Source of the DNA: Pseudomonas sp. S35
Lineage (GTDB): Bacteria > Pseudomonadota > Gammaproteobacteria > Pseudomonadales > Pseudomonadaceae
DNA length: 64,000 bases
Assembly: GCF_009866765.1 (NCBI RefSeq)
Contig: NZ_CP019431.1
Location: 248,001 to 312,000 of the forward strand
Direction: 5' to 3'
In this document: positions 28,423 through 37,405 of the stretch, piece after piece
How the letters are laid out: every line of letters begins with the position of its first letter
Numbering within the stretch: position 1 is the stretch's first letter
The notes under the pieces: model-generated
Seen by the model: the letters and a program-made list of their open reading frames with translations, nothing else
Databases searched by the model: none
Told to the model about the DNA's origin: nothing
Translations under genes and position numbers: made by a program

Positions 28423-29226
28423 TTACGAGGCCGTGCGCATCAGGCTCAATCGTCCGACCACGGGAAATTTGCCGAGTAACCCAAAGAGCGGCGCTGTAAC
28501 CCGCATCAGGAACCCCGATACCCGAGCGACAAACGGCGTGTAATACCCCCAGCCCAACGCAAGCAGCGCCAGCAACACGCCGCCTATGTAGTCGTCCTGC
28601 CCCCAATGCGCGCCTGCCACCAAGCGCGGCATCATGAACAATACTGCCAGCGCCCAAATCACCAGTACCTGGCTGATGCGCTGGGCAAACACCGTCATGA
28701 ACATCCCCCAGATCAACAACACCGAGGCATGATCGCCGGGAAAGCTTTGGCTCGAACGGTCCTTCAGCTCCCAGGTTTTCTCCAGGCCCGGAAAATAGTC
28801 ACTCATCTGAATCGCGCCGCCGATCACCATCGACGGGCTGCTGTGTTGCCAGCCCATCAACGCCGCCAGTTTTGAAAACAGCATGCGGATGAACAACAAC
28901 AGCACCAAAATGCCGACAAAACCTAACAGCGCCTGACGTACCTGCACGGCCTTGAACACCCAGTCGCCGCGAATCAACAGCGTCAGCAGGACCACCCCGA
29001 CTACCGCATCAAACGGCCGCAAACTGGCCACAGCCCACACGTGCAGCCACGTTGCGTTGGTTGCCAGCGGATCATTGAGCAGATGAAACAGCCACTCGTC
29101 GAAAATTACACAGAGCATCTGCCCCGTGGGCCACAGCCAAAAACACAGCAGCCCGATAGCGAGTAGATTGCACTGAGCCCATCGCCGGAGGTTCCACTTG
29201 GCTTGGAACAAACCCGGATTGTTCAT
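28423..29226 (-). CDS. PAP2-family membrane phosphatase, possibly lipid A 1-phosphate related
   Basis: A 267-residue membrane protein with five or six hydrophobic segments. The PAP2 active-site region appears as [13 protein letters not shown] (about 153-165) and [16 protein letters not shown] (about 200-215). The second motif is PGDH rather than the classical PSGH. The arrangement resembles the LpxT/undecaprenyl-pyrophosphate phosphotransferase group, but assignment beyond PAP2 is uncertain. It is inserted between hslR and hslO, which are neighbours in enterobacteria, and is divergent from hslO. Confidence 0.85.
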   Translation of the reverse strand: MNNPGLFQAKWNLRRWAQCNLLAIGLLCFWLWPTGQMLCVIFDEWLFHLLNDPLATNATWLHVWAVASLRPFDAVVGVVLLTLLIRGDWVFKAVQVRQALLGFVGILVLLLFIRMLFSKLAALMGWQHSSPSMVIGGAIQMSDYFPGLEKTWELKDRSSQSFPGDHASVLLIWGMFMTVFAQRISQVLVIWALAVLFMMPRLVAGAHWGQDDYIGGVLLALLALGWGYYTPFVARVSGFLMRVTAPLFGLLGKFPVVGRLSLMRTAS

Positions 29227-29352
29227 AAACTGTCCCTCTTCGCTCTAAATACGCTCTCTGTTTCCAGGAGAAAGCCGCACCAAAACGGTGCTAAAGCGTT
29301 TAATTTTATAAACGTTGTAATCAATTTGTCATCAATTCAGATACCCAGACCT

Positions 29353-30255
29353 ATGACTGATCTACCGGATACCGACTTCACCCAACGCTTCATTTTCGAC
29401 GAGAGCGACGCCCGCGGCGAAATGGTTTCGTTGGAGCTCAGCTATGCCGAAGTCCTCGCCAAGCACGCCTATCCGGAGCCGGTGGCGCAACTGCTCGGCG
29501 AGCTGATGGCTGCCGCAGCGCTGCTGGTAGGTACCATGAAGTTCGACGGTTTGCTGATCCTGCAGGCCCGTTCGGAAGGCCCGATCCCGATGCTGATGAT
29601 CGAGTGCTCCAGCGAGCGTGAAATCCGTGGCCTGGCCCGTTACGACGCGGACCTGATCGCTGCGGATGCAACCTTGGCAGACCTGATGCCCAACGGTGTA
29701 CTGGCGCTGACCGTCGACCCGACGGTGGGCCAGCGCTACCAGGGCATCGTCGACCTCGACGGCAAAACCCTGTCGGAGTGCTTCACCAACTATTTCGTGA
29801 TGTCCCAGCAAGTCGGCACCAAGTTCTGGCTCAATGCCGACGGCAAGCGCGCCCGTGGCATGCTGTTGCAGCAACTGCCGGCCGATCGCATCAAGGATGA
29901 CGATGATCGCGCTGAAAGCTGGCGCCACACCATCGCCCTGGCCGACACGCTGAAAGCCGAAGAGCTGCTGGGCCTGGACAACGAAACCATCCTGCACCGC
30001 CTCTACCACGAAGACCCTGTGCGCCTGTTCGATGCGCAAACCTTGCGCTTCCATTGCAGTTGCTCCCGCGAGCGCTCGGGCAACGCGCTGGTCAGCCTGG
30101 GCCTGGAAGATGCGCAGAATCTGGTGGTGGAACACGGCGGCAATATCGAAATCGACTGCCAATTCTGCAACCAGCGCTACCTGTTCGATGCGGCTGATGT
30201 CGCGCAATTGTTCGCTGGCGCAGGCATCGACACGCCTTCCGACACCCGCCACTAA
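29353..30255 (+). CDS. hslO: Redox-regulated chaperone Hsp33 (HslO)
   Basis: A 300-residue holdase chaperone activated by oxidative unfolding. The zinc-binding redox switch is complete: Cys235 and Cys237 (CSC) plus Cys269 and Cys272 (CQFC). The start at 29353 ([16 protein letters not shown]) matches the family N-terminus; a longer reading from 29203 is rejected. It lies upstream of pckA on the same strand, but the 179-base gap suggests that pckA has its own promoter. Confidence 0.95.
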   Translation: MTDLPDTDFTQRFIFDESDARGEMVSLELSYAEVLAKHAYPEPVAQLLGELMAAAALLVGTMKFDGLLILQARSEGPIPMLMIECSSEREIRGLARYDADLIAADATLADLMPNGVLALTVDPTVGQRYQGIVDLDGKTLSECFTNYFVMSQQVGTKFWLNADGKRARGMLLQQLPADRIKDDDDRAESWRHTIALADTLKAEELLGLDNETILHRLYHEDPVRLFDAQTLRFHCSCSRERSGNALVSLGLEDAQNLVVEHGGNIEIDCQFCNQRYLFDAADVAQLFAGAGIDTPSDTRH

Positions 30256-30367
30256 AACGTTTAAGCACAGGTAAATCACCTGACAAATGCCGGATTAGAG
30301 GTGTTCTGACGGGAGGGCCCTACTCTTTTTGGGCTTTTCTGGCATAATCCGGCCCACTTTTTTCGCG

Positions 30368-30392
30368 GTAGTAGTGCGCAACTTTCTACTAC
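30368..30392 (+). promoter_or_regulatory. Hairpin in the pckA leader
   Basis: Inverted repeat gtagtag (30368-30374) / ctactac (30386-30392) with an 11-base loop, about 45 bases before the pckA ATG. It could be an RNA hairpin or a protein site; its function is unknown. Confidence 0.4.
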
Positions 30393-30434
30393 AAAACGTT
30401 TGGAGCACTCGGCCATAGGCCGACGGGGAACCTC

Positions 30435-31976
30435 ATGACGCAAGCCAATAACGCCGTATACACCGATCTGAGTGTTGACGATCTGGTCAAAGAAGCCCTG
30501 CAGCGCGGTGAAGGCGTGCTTGCCGATACTGGCGCACTGGTCGTAGAAACCGGTCACCGCACCGGTCGTTCGCCGGTCGACCGTTTTATCGTTGAAGAGC
30601 CTTCCACCCAGGACGCTATCGCCTGGGGCCCGATCAACCGCAAGTTCCCGGCCGACAAGTTCGATGCCCTGTGGGCGCGCGTCGAGGCCTTCAACAACGC
30701 GCAAGAGCACTTCGTTTCCCACGTTCACGTAGGGGCTGCCGAAGACCACTACCTGGCCGTGAAAATGACCACCCAGACTGCCTGGCAGAACCTGTTCGGT
30801 CGTTGCCTGTTCATCAACCCGGCCCAGTACAACCCAGCCGGCCGTGACGAATGGCAAGTGCTCAACGTGGCCAACTTCGAGTGCGTGCCAGAGCGTGACG
30901 GCACCAACTCCGACGGTTGCGTGATCCTCAACTTCGCCCAGAAAAAAGTGCTGATCGCCGGCATGCGCTACGCCGGTGAAATGAAAAAAGCCATGTTCTC
31001 GGTGCAGAACTTCCTGCTGCCGGCCTCCGACGTACTGCCGATGCACTGCGCCGCCAACATTGGCGAAGCGGGCGACGTGACCTTGTTCTTCGGCCTGTCC
31101 GGCACCGGTAAAACCACCCTGTCGGCCGACGAAAGCCGTTACCTGATCGGTGACGACGAGCACGGTTGGGGCGAGGGCGTGGTGTTCAACATCGAAGGCG
31201 GTTGCTATGCCAAGTGCATCGACCTGTCCGAGAAGAACGAGCCGGTCATCTGGAAAGCCATCAAGCACGGCGCGGTGCTGGAAAACGTCGTGATCGACGA
31301 GGCCAAGCACGCTGATTACGCCGATGTGAGCCTGACCCAGAACAGCCGCGCCGCCTACCCGCTGGAGCACGTTGCCAAGCGTTCCGAGCAGAACCTGGGC
31401 GGCGAGCCCAACGCAGTGATCTTCCTGACCTGCGACCTGACTGGCGTACTGCCGCCTGTGTCGATCCTCAGCGAAGAACAAGCGGCCTACCACTTCCTGT
31501 CCGGCTACACCGCACTGGTGGGCTCGACCGAAATGGGTTCGGGCAGCGGCATCAAGTCGACCTTCTCCACCTGCTTCGGCGCGCCATTCTTCCCACGCCC
31601 GGCCGGCGAATACGCAGAGCTGCTGATCAAGCGCATCCGCGGCTTCGCCTCCAAGGTCTACCTGGTCAACACCGGCTGGACCGGCGGCGGCTACGGCGTT
31701 GGCAAGCGCTTCAACATCCCGACTACTCGCGGCGTGATCGCAGCGATCCAGAGCGGCGCGTTGATCGGTGCGCAAACCGAACACCTCGACACCATCAACC
31801 TCGACGTGCCATTGGCCGTACCGGGCGTTGAAACCGGCCTGTTGAACCCACGTAACACCTGGGCTGACAAGGCTGCCTACGATGAAGCGGCGAAAGCGCT
31901 GGCTGGTCTGTTCGTTGAGAACTTCAAGAAGTTTGAAGTGAGCGATGCGATCAAGGCGGCGGGTCCTAAGTTGTAA
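30435..31976 (+). CDS. pckA: Phosphoenolpyruvate carboxykinase (ATP)
   Basis: A 513-residue enzyme that converts oxaloacetate and ATP to phosphoenolpyruvate and CO2, the gluconeogenic entry step. The kinase-1a loop GLSGTGKT is at 220-227, followed by [17 protein letters not shown] (metal and nucleotide contacts). The block [26 protein letters not shown] is also characteristic. Length is close to E. coli PckA (540). A strong terminator follows 15 bases after the stop. Confidence 0.97.
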   Translation: MTQANNAVYTDLSVDDLVKEALQRGEGVLADTGALVVETGHRTGRSPVDRFIVEEPSTQDAIAWGPINRKFPADKFDALWARVEAFNNAQEHFVSHVHVGAAEDHYLAVKMTTQTAWQNLFGRCLFINPAQYNPAGRDEWQVLNVANFECVPERDGTNSDGCVILNFAQKKVLIAGMRYAGEMKKAMFSVQNFLLPASDVLPMHCAANIGEAGDVTLFFGLSGTGKTTLSADESRYLIGDDEHGWGEGVVFNIEGGCYAKCIDLSEKNEPVIWKAIKHGAVLENVVIDEAKHADYADVSLTQNSRAAYPLEHVAKRSEQNLGGEPNAVIFLTCDLTGVLPPVSILSEEQAAYHFLSGYTALVGSTEMGSGSGIKSTFSTCFGAPFFPRPAGEYAELLIKRIRGFASKVYLVNTGWTGGGYGVGKRFNIPTTRGVIAAIQSGALIGAQTEHLDTINLDVPLAVPGVETGLLNPRNTWADKAAYDEAAKALAGLFVENFKKFEVSDAIKAAGPKL

Positions 31977-31991
31977 GACTCGTTTGTTGTG

Positions 31992-32021
31992 AAAAAGCCG
32001 CCCCTTGTGGGCGGCTTTTTT
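31992..32021 (+). terminator. Rho-independent terminator of pckA
   Basis: Perfect 12-base stem (aaaaagccgccc / gggcggcttttt) with a 5-base loop cttgt and a closing T-run, immediately after pckA. The A-tract on the left arm means it could also act on the opposite strand. Confidence 0.92.
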
Positions 32022-32095
32022 GTGCGCGAAAGGTCAGTCGGCGAGCATGGTGTAGGCGATGGGCAGGCGCGGCTCGTCAGGTTGGTGCAGGCCAA

Positions 32096-32206
32096 TGGGG
32101 GAGGGCGCTTGCTCCCGATAACGGTGGTTCAGGCAAAGAGGTACCGGCTGATATTCAGTCATCGGGGGGCAAGTCGAATCGTCGCACCGCCGCTCCCGCC
32201 GTTGAG
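32096..32206. repeat. Degenerate REP pair in the pckA / DUF1493 convergent gap
   Basis: Two decayed units. One near 32096-32120 reads aatgggggagggcgcttgct. The second, near 32165-32206, reads ggggggcaagtcgaatcgtc followed by gcaccgccgctcccgcc, the reverse complement of the long-centre variant at 9828-9872 with a few changes. They lie in the convergent gap after pckA. Confidence 0.65.
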
Positions 32207-32234
32207 TTGCGGTGTGCCGGGTGGCGGTGTTCGC

Positions 32235-32864
32235 TCAGCTCAGGTTTTCCAGCGTCTGCGTGTCCCAGCTGTGAGTTTTGATTGCGAGATAAAGCATGCC
32301 GATGGTCAGTGGCACTTTATCGCCGCGCCCCTTTGCCCTGCGCTTGAGGAACACGTCAAACCCCGGTGGGTTGAAGTAACGATAAGTGTCGTAGTCGCCC
32401 AGGTCGAGGGCAAACTCCTGCTCCAGCGCCTCCATGAGTTGCTTGGCTTCACCGCCGTCACAGCCCAGGTCGAAGTTGATCGAGGTTTGCAGGCGCAGGG
32501 TCTTGTGCTTCGGCAGGCCGACTTCCTCGTGCAGCAGTTGCAGCAGTTGTTGCATGACGGGGTCTTCGGGGAAGTTGGGGGCGAGGTTCATGGTGGGGGC
32601 ACGCAGGAGTGGGTGAAGAGGGCGGTCGCGTTTCGGGCGGAATTTGTTTCGGGTGATGAAGAGTGCCAAGCCTATCAAGAATACACAGGCAGGTAGCAGG
32701 GGCATTCTGAGGATCACCGCTACGTAGGGTAGTACGAACGTCAAAATAGTGCCCGTTGTGAGGCATGTGACTGCGAAGCGCTTTCTGAGCATTGGGTCTG
32801 TGATTCGGTAGTGCAGCACCCCATAGATAATGAAAAAACAAGCGAATTGAAGGTAAGGGGCCAT
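32235..32864 (-). CDS. Two-segment membrane protein with DUF1493-like C-terminal domain
   Basis: A 209-residue protein from ATG 32864 (MAPYLQFACFF). The first ~75 residues hold two or three hydrophobic segments. After a basic linker the C-terminal ~110 residues (FDLGCDGGEAKQLMEALEQEFALDLGDYDTYRYFNPPGFDVFL) look like the DUF1493 family, an acyl-carrier-protein-like fold. The ATG stands one base after the stop of the preceding gene (TAA C ATG), implying coupling. An in-frame ATG at 32891 overlaps that gene and lacks a ribosome site, so it was not used. Function unknown. Confidence 0.7.
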   Translation of the reverse strand: MAPYLQFACFFIIYGVLHYRITDPMLRKRFAVTCLTTGTILTFVLPYVAVILRMPLLPACVFLIGLALFITRNKFRPKRDRPLHPLLRAPTMNLAPNFPEDPVMQQLLQLLHEEVGLPKHKTLRLQTSINFDLGCDGGEAKQLMEALEQEFALDLGDYDTYRYFNPPGFDVFLKRRAKGRGDKVPLTIGMLYLAIKTHSWDTQTLENLS

Positions 32865-32865
32865 G

Positions 32866-33165
32866 TTACCAAGACCCGTCAGAGTAGACATGCATTGAGC
32901 GTGTTGACCGCTGAGGCCTTGTGCTTGCTCTCACATTGGCGTTCAGACCGATGATGTCTCCCGTGTGATATTTGCGAATCTGATCGCGCACTTGTCGCGC
33001 TGCCGTTTTTGCTTCACGCAGGCATGGATTGGCTAAAACATGCCGATTGTCAGGCACGACAGTGAAGCTAATCAGTGTGAAGGTGGCGCCATAGTGGCCT
33101 ATGTATTGAGTCCTTTCGATGTTCACAGGTTTGTGCCGAGAAAGTTGAGACCGCGCTATTTTCAT
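32866..33165 (-). CDS. Small uncharacterised protein coupled to the DUF1493-like gene
   Basis: A 99-residue basic protein (NIERTQYIGHYGATFTLISF, later CLREAKTAARQVRDQIRKYHTGD). Its codon use looks real in the middle, and its stop is separated by a single base from the next ATG. The ATG at 33165 directly follows an in-frame TGA (TGA ATG) and has no clear ribosome site, so the true gene may once have been longer. I recognise no family. Possibly the C-terminal remnant of a larger protein whose upstream part is decayed at 33166-33433. Confidence 0.5.
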   Translation of the reverse strand: MKIARSQLSRHKPVNIERTQYIGHYGATFTLISFTVVPDNRHVLANPCLREAKTAARQVRDQIRKYHTGDIIGLNANVRASTRPQRSTRSMHVYSDGSW

Positions 33166-33433
33166 TCAGCAGCGGGTAACGTCTGTAGAGGGTTGAGCGG
33201 GTATTTGGAGCGGTTTGGGAATGGGATGTCGCGGTGTTTGAGCGTTTCCTACAGCTGTTTCCGGCATTTGTGGCTTGCAGCGATTGTTGCAGGCGGTCGG
33301 TGTCGTAAGGCGGTGGAAAGTGCGGCAGGTTGCCTACGGCGATTTCGGATAATTCCCGCTCAGCCTGGTGCAGGCGTGCTGCATCACTGCAGCGCAATGC
33401 TTCGGCGGGCAGGCGGGATAAAAACCACGTCAC
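33166..33433 (-). pseudogene. Decayed reading frames upstream of the 99-residue gene
   Basis: On the minus strand a frame from 33433 reads protein-like for ~60 residues (SRLPAEALRCSDAARLHQAE...LPHFPPPYDTDRLQQSLQATN) and then becomes Ser/Thr/Arg-rich noise. A second frame from an ATG at 33267 reads proline-rich (RHPIPKPLQIPAQP) up to a TGA directly before the next ATG. This pattern suits one frameshifted or stopped gene that once joined the 99-residue gene. The rest of the 366-base gap up to 33531 shows nothing else. Confidence 0.35.
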
Positions 33434-33531
33434 ATTTTGTAGAAAAAATCCGCCAAAGCGCGGAATTCAGCGTATGTTGCAGCGCAAAATCTTGTAGGGC
33501 GATTCCGCCCGCTACTTAAAGGGAGTTAAGC

Positions 33532-34707
33532 ATGGGTTTGCTTCGTGTCGCTTCGGCGATGTCATTGTGTGCAGTGGCTTTTGCGGTCCAAGCCGAGCAG
33601 TTGCCGATTGAAGTGCTCAGCGCGGTGGTCAAGGATCAGAAAATCGCCGACGCCGAAGTGCTGCTGCAGCGTAACGGCGCGCAAAACGTCGTGGGCCGCA
33701 CCAATGCCCAGGGCCAAGTGACCCTGACCAGTGAGGCCGCTGACGATGCCAGCAACCTGCTGATCATCAAGAAGCCCGGCTATTCCAACCTGGTGGTGAA
33801 GTGCCCGTGCAAAGGCATGACGTACGCCATCAGTCCGGTGATGGAAAACCTCGACGGCCTGCGTGTGGTGCTGACCTGGGGCAGTGCGCCCCGCGACCTC
33901 GATTCCCACATGATTTTCCCCGGCAACAATATCTATTACGCGAGCAAGCAAGGCACTGACGCCGCGTTGGACGTGGATGACACCGACAGCTACGGCCCGG
34001 AAACCATCACCCTGCAGAAAAAACACTATGGCGAAAGCTACGTGTATGCCGTGCACGACTACTCCAACCAAGGCAGCCCAGGTTCGAGCGCACTGTCCAA
34101 TAGCGAAGCCAAGGTGTTCGTGTACATGGGGCAGTCCCTGGTGCGCACGTACTACGTCCCGACAAACCGCACCGGCAACCTGTGGACCGTGTTCCGCATG
34201 ACCGGCAGCGGCGACTTCCAGGACATCAACACCTTCACCGGTGTCGCCGTCAGCTCCAAAGACGTGCTGAACGAAGTCAAGCCCTTGCTGGACGACAGCG
34301 TCGCGGTCACTGCGGTGACTATCACGTCGGCCGCCCAGGCCGATGCGAAAAAGCTGAACCTCAAAGGCGAGGCCGCCTACCAGGCGGGCAATTTGAACGA
34401 CGCGATTGACTACTTCCGCCAAGCCATCGAACTGGATAACGGCTTCGGCAAGGCTTACGGCAACCTCGGCCTGGCCTATCAGAAAGCCGGCAACACTGCC
34501 GAGTCGATCTGGGCCAACCGCAAGGCCATTGCGCTGGCGACCGGCGCGAATGCTGCGACGGTACGTGCGGGTGCTTACTACAACATTGCGCGGATCTACG
34601 AAGCGGCGGGTCAGTTCTCGGACGCGCTGCGTCATTACCAACTGGCCAAGGAACAGAAGGCTAATCCGGTGTATGACACGGCGATTGAGCGCGTGCGCAA
34701 CCGCTGA
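33532..34707 (+). CDS. YfaP-like secreted DUF2135 protein with C-terminal TPR repeats
   Basis: A 391-residue protein with a signal peptide (about 1-21, ending VQA). Residues ~25-100 resemble a carboxypeptidase-regulatory or beta-sandwich domain (VVKDQKIADAEVLLQRNGA). Residues ~110-240 match the YfaP/DUF2135 type (LRVVLTWGSAPRDLDSHMIFP, YGPETITL). The C-terminal third has TPR repeats (GEAAYQAGNLNDAIDYFRQAIELDNGFGKAYGNLGLAYQKAGN). A GGGAG ribosome site precedes the ATG. Probably periplasmic; TPRs suggest protein-protein contacts. Biological role unknown. Confidence 0.85.
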   Translation: MGLLRVASAMSLCAVAFAVQAEQLPIEVLSAVVKDQKIADAEVLLQRNGAQNVVGRTNAQGQVTLTSEAADDASNLLIIKKPGYSNLVVKCPCKGMTYAISPVMENLDGLRVVLTWGSAPRDLDSHMIFPGNNIYYASKQGTDAALDVDDTDSYGPETITLQKKHYGESYVYAVHDYSNQGSPGSSALSNSEAKVFVYMGQSLVRTYYVPTNRTGNLWTVFRMTGSGDFQDINTFTGVAVSSKDVLNEVKPLLDDSVAVTAVTITSAAQADAKKLNLKGEAAYQAGNLNDAIDYFRQAIELDNGFGKAYGNLGLAYQKAGNTAESIWANRKAIALATGANAATVRAGAYYNIARIYEAAGQFSDALRHYQLAKEQKANPVYDTAIERVRNR

Positions 34708-34730
34708 TTCAGATGTAGTGCATTTCTAAG

Positions 34731-34760
34731 ATGTGGGAGGGGGCCTGCCCTCTCCTACAT
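34731..34760. repeat. REP-type palindrome between yfaP-like gene and recQ
   Basis: Imperfect palindrome atgtgggaggggg / ccctctcctacat in the tandem gap downstream of the YfaP-like gene. Possible terminator for it. Confidence 0.75.
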
Positions 34761-34932
34761 GTTTATCTGCGTCTTTCCTGCCACCTCATCAGACCATTCC
34801 CATTTCGGCCCTAGGCCATCCCTCACCCTGTGTATCATCCTGTCTCTTTTTTCCATGCGACCTTTCTCGATCGGCTGAGCTTACTGGGCTACGTTTTTAA
34901 GCCCCCTTCAGCGGTCAATGGAGTGACAGCCT

Positions 34933-36870
34933 ATGCACGACACCCTCCAGCAGGTCTTTGGTTATCCACAGTTTCGTTTGGGCCAGGAACAAACGGTCAG
35001 CGCCGTTCTGGCCGGTCGTTCGGCCGCGGCCATTTTCCCTACTGGGTCGGGCAAGTCCCTGTGTTACCAGCTCTCGGCGGTGTTGCTGCCGCACCTGACC
35101 GTGGTGGTGTCGCCGTTGTTGGCGTTAATGCAGGACCAGCTTGGCTTTTTACAACGCCACGGCATTTCGGCGGGCAGTATCGATTCGGCCCAGAGCCGCG
35201 ATGACGCCAATGATGTGATGGCGCGAGCCCGCTCGGGCGAGTTGAAGATCCTGATGATTTCCGTGGAGCGCTTGAAGAACGAGCGCTTTCGTAACTTCCT
35301 GCAAAGCGTGCAGATTTCGTTGCTGGTGGTGGACGAGGCGCACTGTATTTCCGAGTGGGGCCACAACTTCCGTCCGGACTACCTCAAGCTGCCGGATTAC
35401 CAGCGCCAGTTCAAGATCCCACAGGCGCTGCTGCTGACGGCTACGGCCACGCCCAAGGTGATCGCCGATATGCAGGCGAAGTTCGCCATTGCGCCAGGCG
35501 ATGTGGTCACCACCGGCTTTTACCGGCCCAACCTCACCTTGTTGGTAGAGCCGGTGAGTGGTGCGGACAAACGCCGTCGCTTGGTGCAGTGGATGAACGA
35601 GCGCGCCAATCAGCCGAGCATCGTCTACGTCACCCTGCAAAAAACCGCCGAGCAGATCGCCGAGCACCTGAACCGCAACGGCATCCAGGCCGAGGCGTAT
35701 CACGCAGGCTTGCCCCACGACAAACGCGAAGGCATCCAGCAGCGTTTCATGGGCGGGCGCTCCAATTGCATCGTCGCCACCATCGCCTTTGGCATGGGCA
35801 TCGACAAGAGTGACATCCGCAATGTGGTGCACTTCGACCTGCCCAAGTCCATCGAGAACTACAGCCAGGAAATCGGCCGCGCCGGGCGGGATGGGCTGTC
35901 GTCGGACTGTCTGGTGCTGGCCAACCGCGACAGCCTCAACGTGCTGGAAAACTTTGTCTACGGCGACACGCCCGAGCAGGACGGTATCCGCCGGGTGCTG
36001 GAGGACCTGCAGGCCGCGCGCAGCGAAGGGCAGTGGGAATTCTTGCTGAGGTCGCTGTCGGACCACAGCAATATCCGCGAGCTGCCACTCAAGACGCTGC
36101 TGGTGCAGTTGGAACTCAAGGGCGTGATCGCACCGCGTTACGCGTTTTATGCCGAATACCGGTTCAAGTACCTGATCGAACCGGACGCTTTGCTCGCGCG
36201 GTTTTCCGGCGAGCGGCAGCAGTTTGTCGCGGCGATCATCCAAGTGTGCAAGCGTGCGAAAACCTGGGCCACGGTGGATTTCGACGCGCTTTACCAGCAG
36301 CACAATGCTGAGCGCAGCCGCGTGGTCAAAGCGCTGGATTACTTCCAGGAGCAAGGCTTGATCGAGCTGGAAAGCAAGCAGATGACAGAGGTCTACAGCC
36401 TGCTGAATACCGAGTTCGACCCCCAAGTGTTAAGCGCCGAGTTATACACAGGCTTCAAGCAGCATGAGGTGACAGAAGTGGCGCGTATTCACGCCATGCT
36501 CGATCTGTTCGCCACCGAACAGTGCCTGGGGCAGCGTCTGGCTCAGTATTTTGGTGATGAAAAAGCCCCTCGACGCTGTGGCCATTGCTCGGTCTGTCAC
36601 GGCCATGTGGCGTACTTGCCGCCACCGCCGGGCCTGCCGCCGCTTGTGGATAAAAACTTCATGGGGCTGTGCGGTGATTTTATCCACAGGCATCATGAGC
36701 ACACCGGCCAATTGCCGGGTGCGGAACGGCTGACACGTTTCCTGGGCGGTATCAGCGTGCCGTTGTTCACCAAGCTCAAGGCGCGGGGCATTCCCGGTTT
36801 TGCTGCGCTGCAAGACTACCCCTACGCCGAGGTGCGCGAGTGGGCCGAGGCTCATTTGAATACCCTGTAA
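34933..36870 (+). CDS. recQ: RecQ-family ATP-dependent DNA helicase
   Basis: A 645-residue 3'-5' helicase. Motif I TGSGKS is at 37-42, motif II DEAH at 134-137, and motif VI appears as YSQEIGRAGRDG. The RecQ zinc site (RCGHCSVC near residue 550) and winged-helix region follow. A short C-terminal stretch (LQDYPYAEVREWAEAHL) is not an obvious full HRDC domain. Length is a little above E. coli RecQ (609). GGAG precedes the ATG. Role: replication-fork repair and recombination. Confidence 0.93.
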   Translation: MHDTLQQVFGYPQFRLGQEQTVSAVLAGRSAAAIFPTGSGKSLCYQLSAVLLPHLTVVVSPLLALMQDQLGFLQRHGISAGSIDSAQSRDDANDVMARARSGELKILMISVERLKNERFRNFLQSVQISLLVVDEAHCISEWGHNFRPDYLKLPDYQRQFKIPQALLLTATATPKVIADMQAKFAIAPGDVVTTGFYRPNLTLLVEPVSGADKRRRLVQWMNERANQPSIVYVTLQKTAEQIAEHLNRNGIQAEAYHAGLPHDKREGIQQRFMGGRSNCIVATIAFGMGIDKSDIRNVVHFDLPKSIENYSQEIGRAGRDGLSSDCLVLANRDSLNVLENFVYGDTPEQDGIRRVLEDLQAARSEGQWEFLLRSLSDHSNIRELPLKTLLVQLELKGVIAPRYAFYAEYRFKYLIEPDALLARFSGERQQFVAAIIQVCKRAKTWATVDFDALYQQHNAERSRVVKALDYFQEQGLIELESKQMTEVYSLLNTEFDPQVLSAELYTGFKQHEVTEVARIHAMLDLFATEQCLGQRLAQYFGDEKAPRRCGHCSVCHGHVAYLPPPPGLPPLVDKNFMGLCGDFIHRHHEHTGQLPGAERLTRFLGGISVPLFTKLKARGIPGFAALQDYPYAEVREWAEAHLNTL

Positions 36871-36893
36871 ACCCACTTTCACCCGAGGTGCCC

Positions 36894-37325
36894 ATGCCCG
36901 ACTCAGTGCCACAACGTGCCGATTACCTTCACTTCCAGCCGATCATCACGCGCTGGCACGACAATGATGTGTATGGCCATGTGAATAACGTCACCTACTA
37001 CAGCTTTTTCGACACAGCGGTGAATACCTTCCTGATCGAGCAGGGCGGGCTGGATATTCATGGCGGCGAAGTCGTGGGGTTTGTGGTGAGTTCGGCGTGT
37101 GATTACTTTGCGTCGATTGCTTTTCCCGAGCGTATCGACATCGGCCTGCGAGTGGGCAAGTTGGGCAATAGCTCGGTGCAGTATGAGTTGGCGGTATTCA
37201 AGACAGGCGAAGAGGAGGCCTGCGCGGCAGGGCGCTTTGTGCATGTGTTTGTGGATCGGGAGACGAACCAGCCGGTGACGATTGCGGGGATGTTGCGCGA
37301 GGCGTTGCAGCGGTTGGTGGCCTGA
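36894..37325 (+). CDS. 4HBT-type acyl-CoA thioesterase
   Basis: A 143-residue single hotdog domain. The YbgC/4HBT active-site block HDNDVYGHVNNVTYYSFFDTA (about 19-39) has the catalytic aspartate. The start at 36894 has GAGG 7 bases upstream and lies 23 bases after the recQ stop, so the two may be co-transcribed. Likely cytosolic acyl-CoA thioesterase; substrate unknown. Confidence 0.88.
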   Translation: MPDSVPQRADYLHFQPIITRWHDNDVYGHVNNVTYYSFFDTAVNTFLIEQGGLDIHGGEVVGFVVSSACDYFASIAFPERIDIGLRVGKLGNSSVQYELAVFKTGEEEACAAGRFVHVFVDRETNQPVTIAGMLREALQRLVA

Positions 37326-37350
37326 CTCGATCCGTCAAACACTGCAAAAA

Positions 37351-37396
37351 AATGTGGGAGGGGCGGTGCGACGATTCGCCTTGCCCTCTCCCACAT
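37351..37396. repeat. REP-type palindrome, long-centre variant
   Basis: Arms aatgtgggagggg and ccctctcccacat around cggtgcgacgattcgccttg, nearly identical in centre to the copy at 9828-9872. It sits in the convergent gap between the thioesterase and glycine-zipper genes. Confidence 0.85.
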
Positions 37397-37405
37397 CAGT
37401 CCAGC

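Noticed and set aside
29203..29352. Longer hslO start at 29203
   Set aside because: The added 50 residues overlap the start of the divergent PAP2 gene and do not resemble Hsp33.
33040..33519. 159-codon plus-strand frame in the gap before the YfaP-like gene
   Set aside because: It is antisense to the better-supported minus-strand frames; Cys/Arg-rich composition and no ribosome site.
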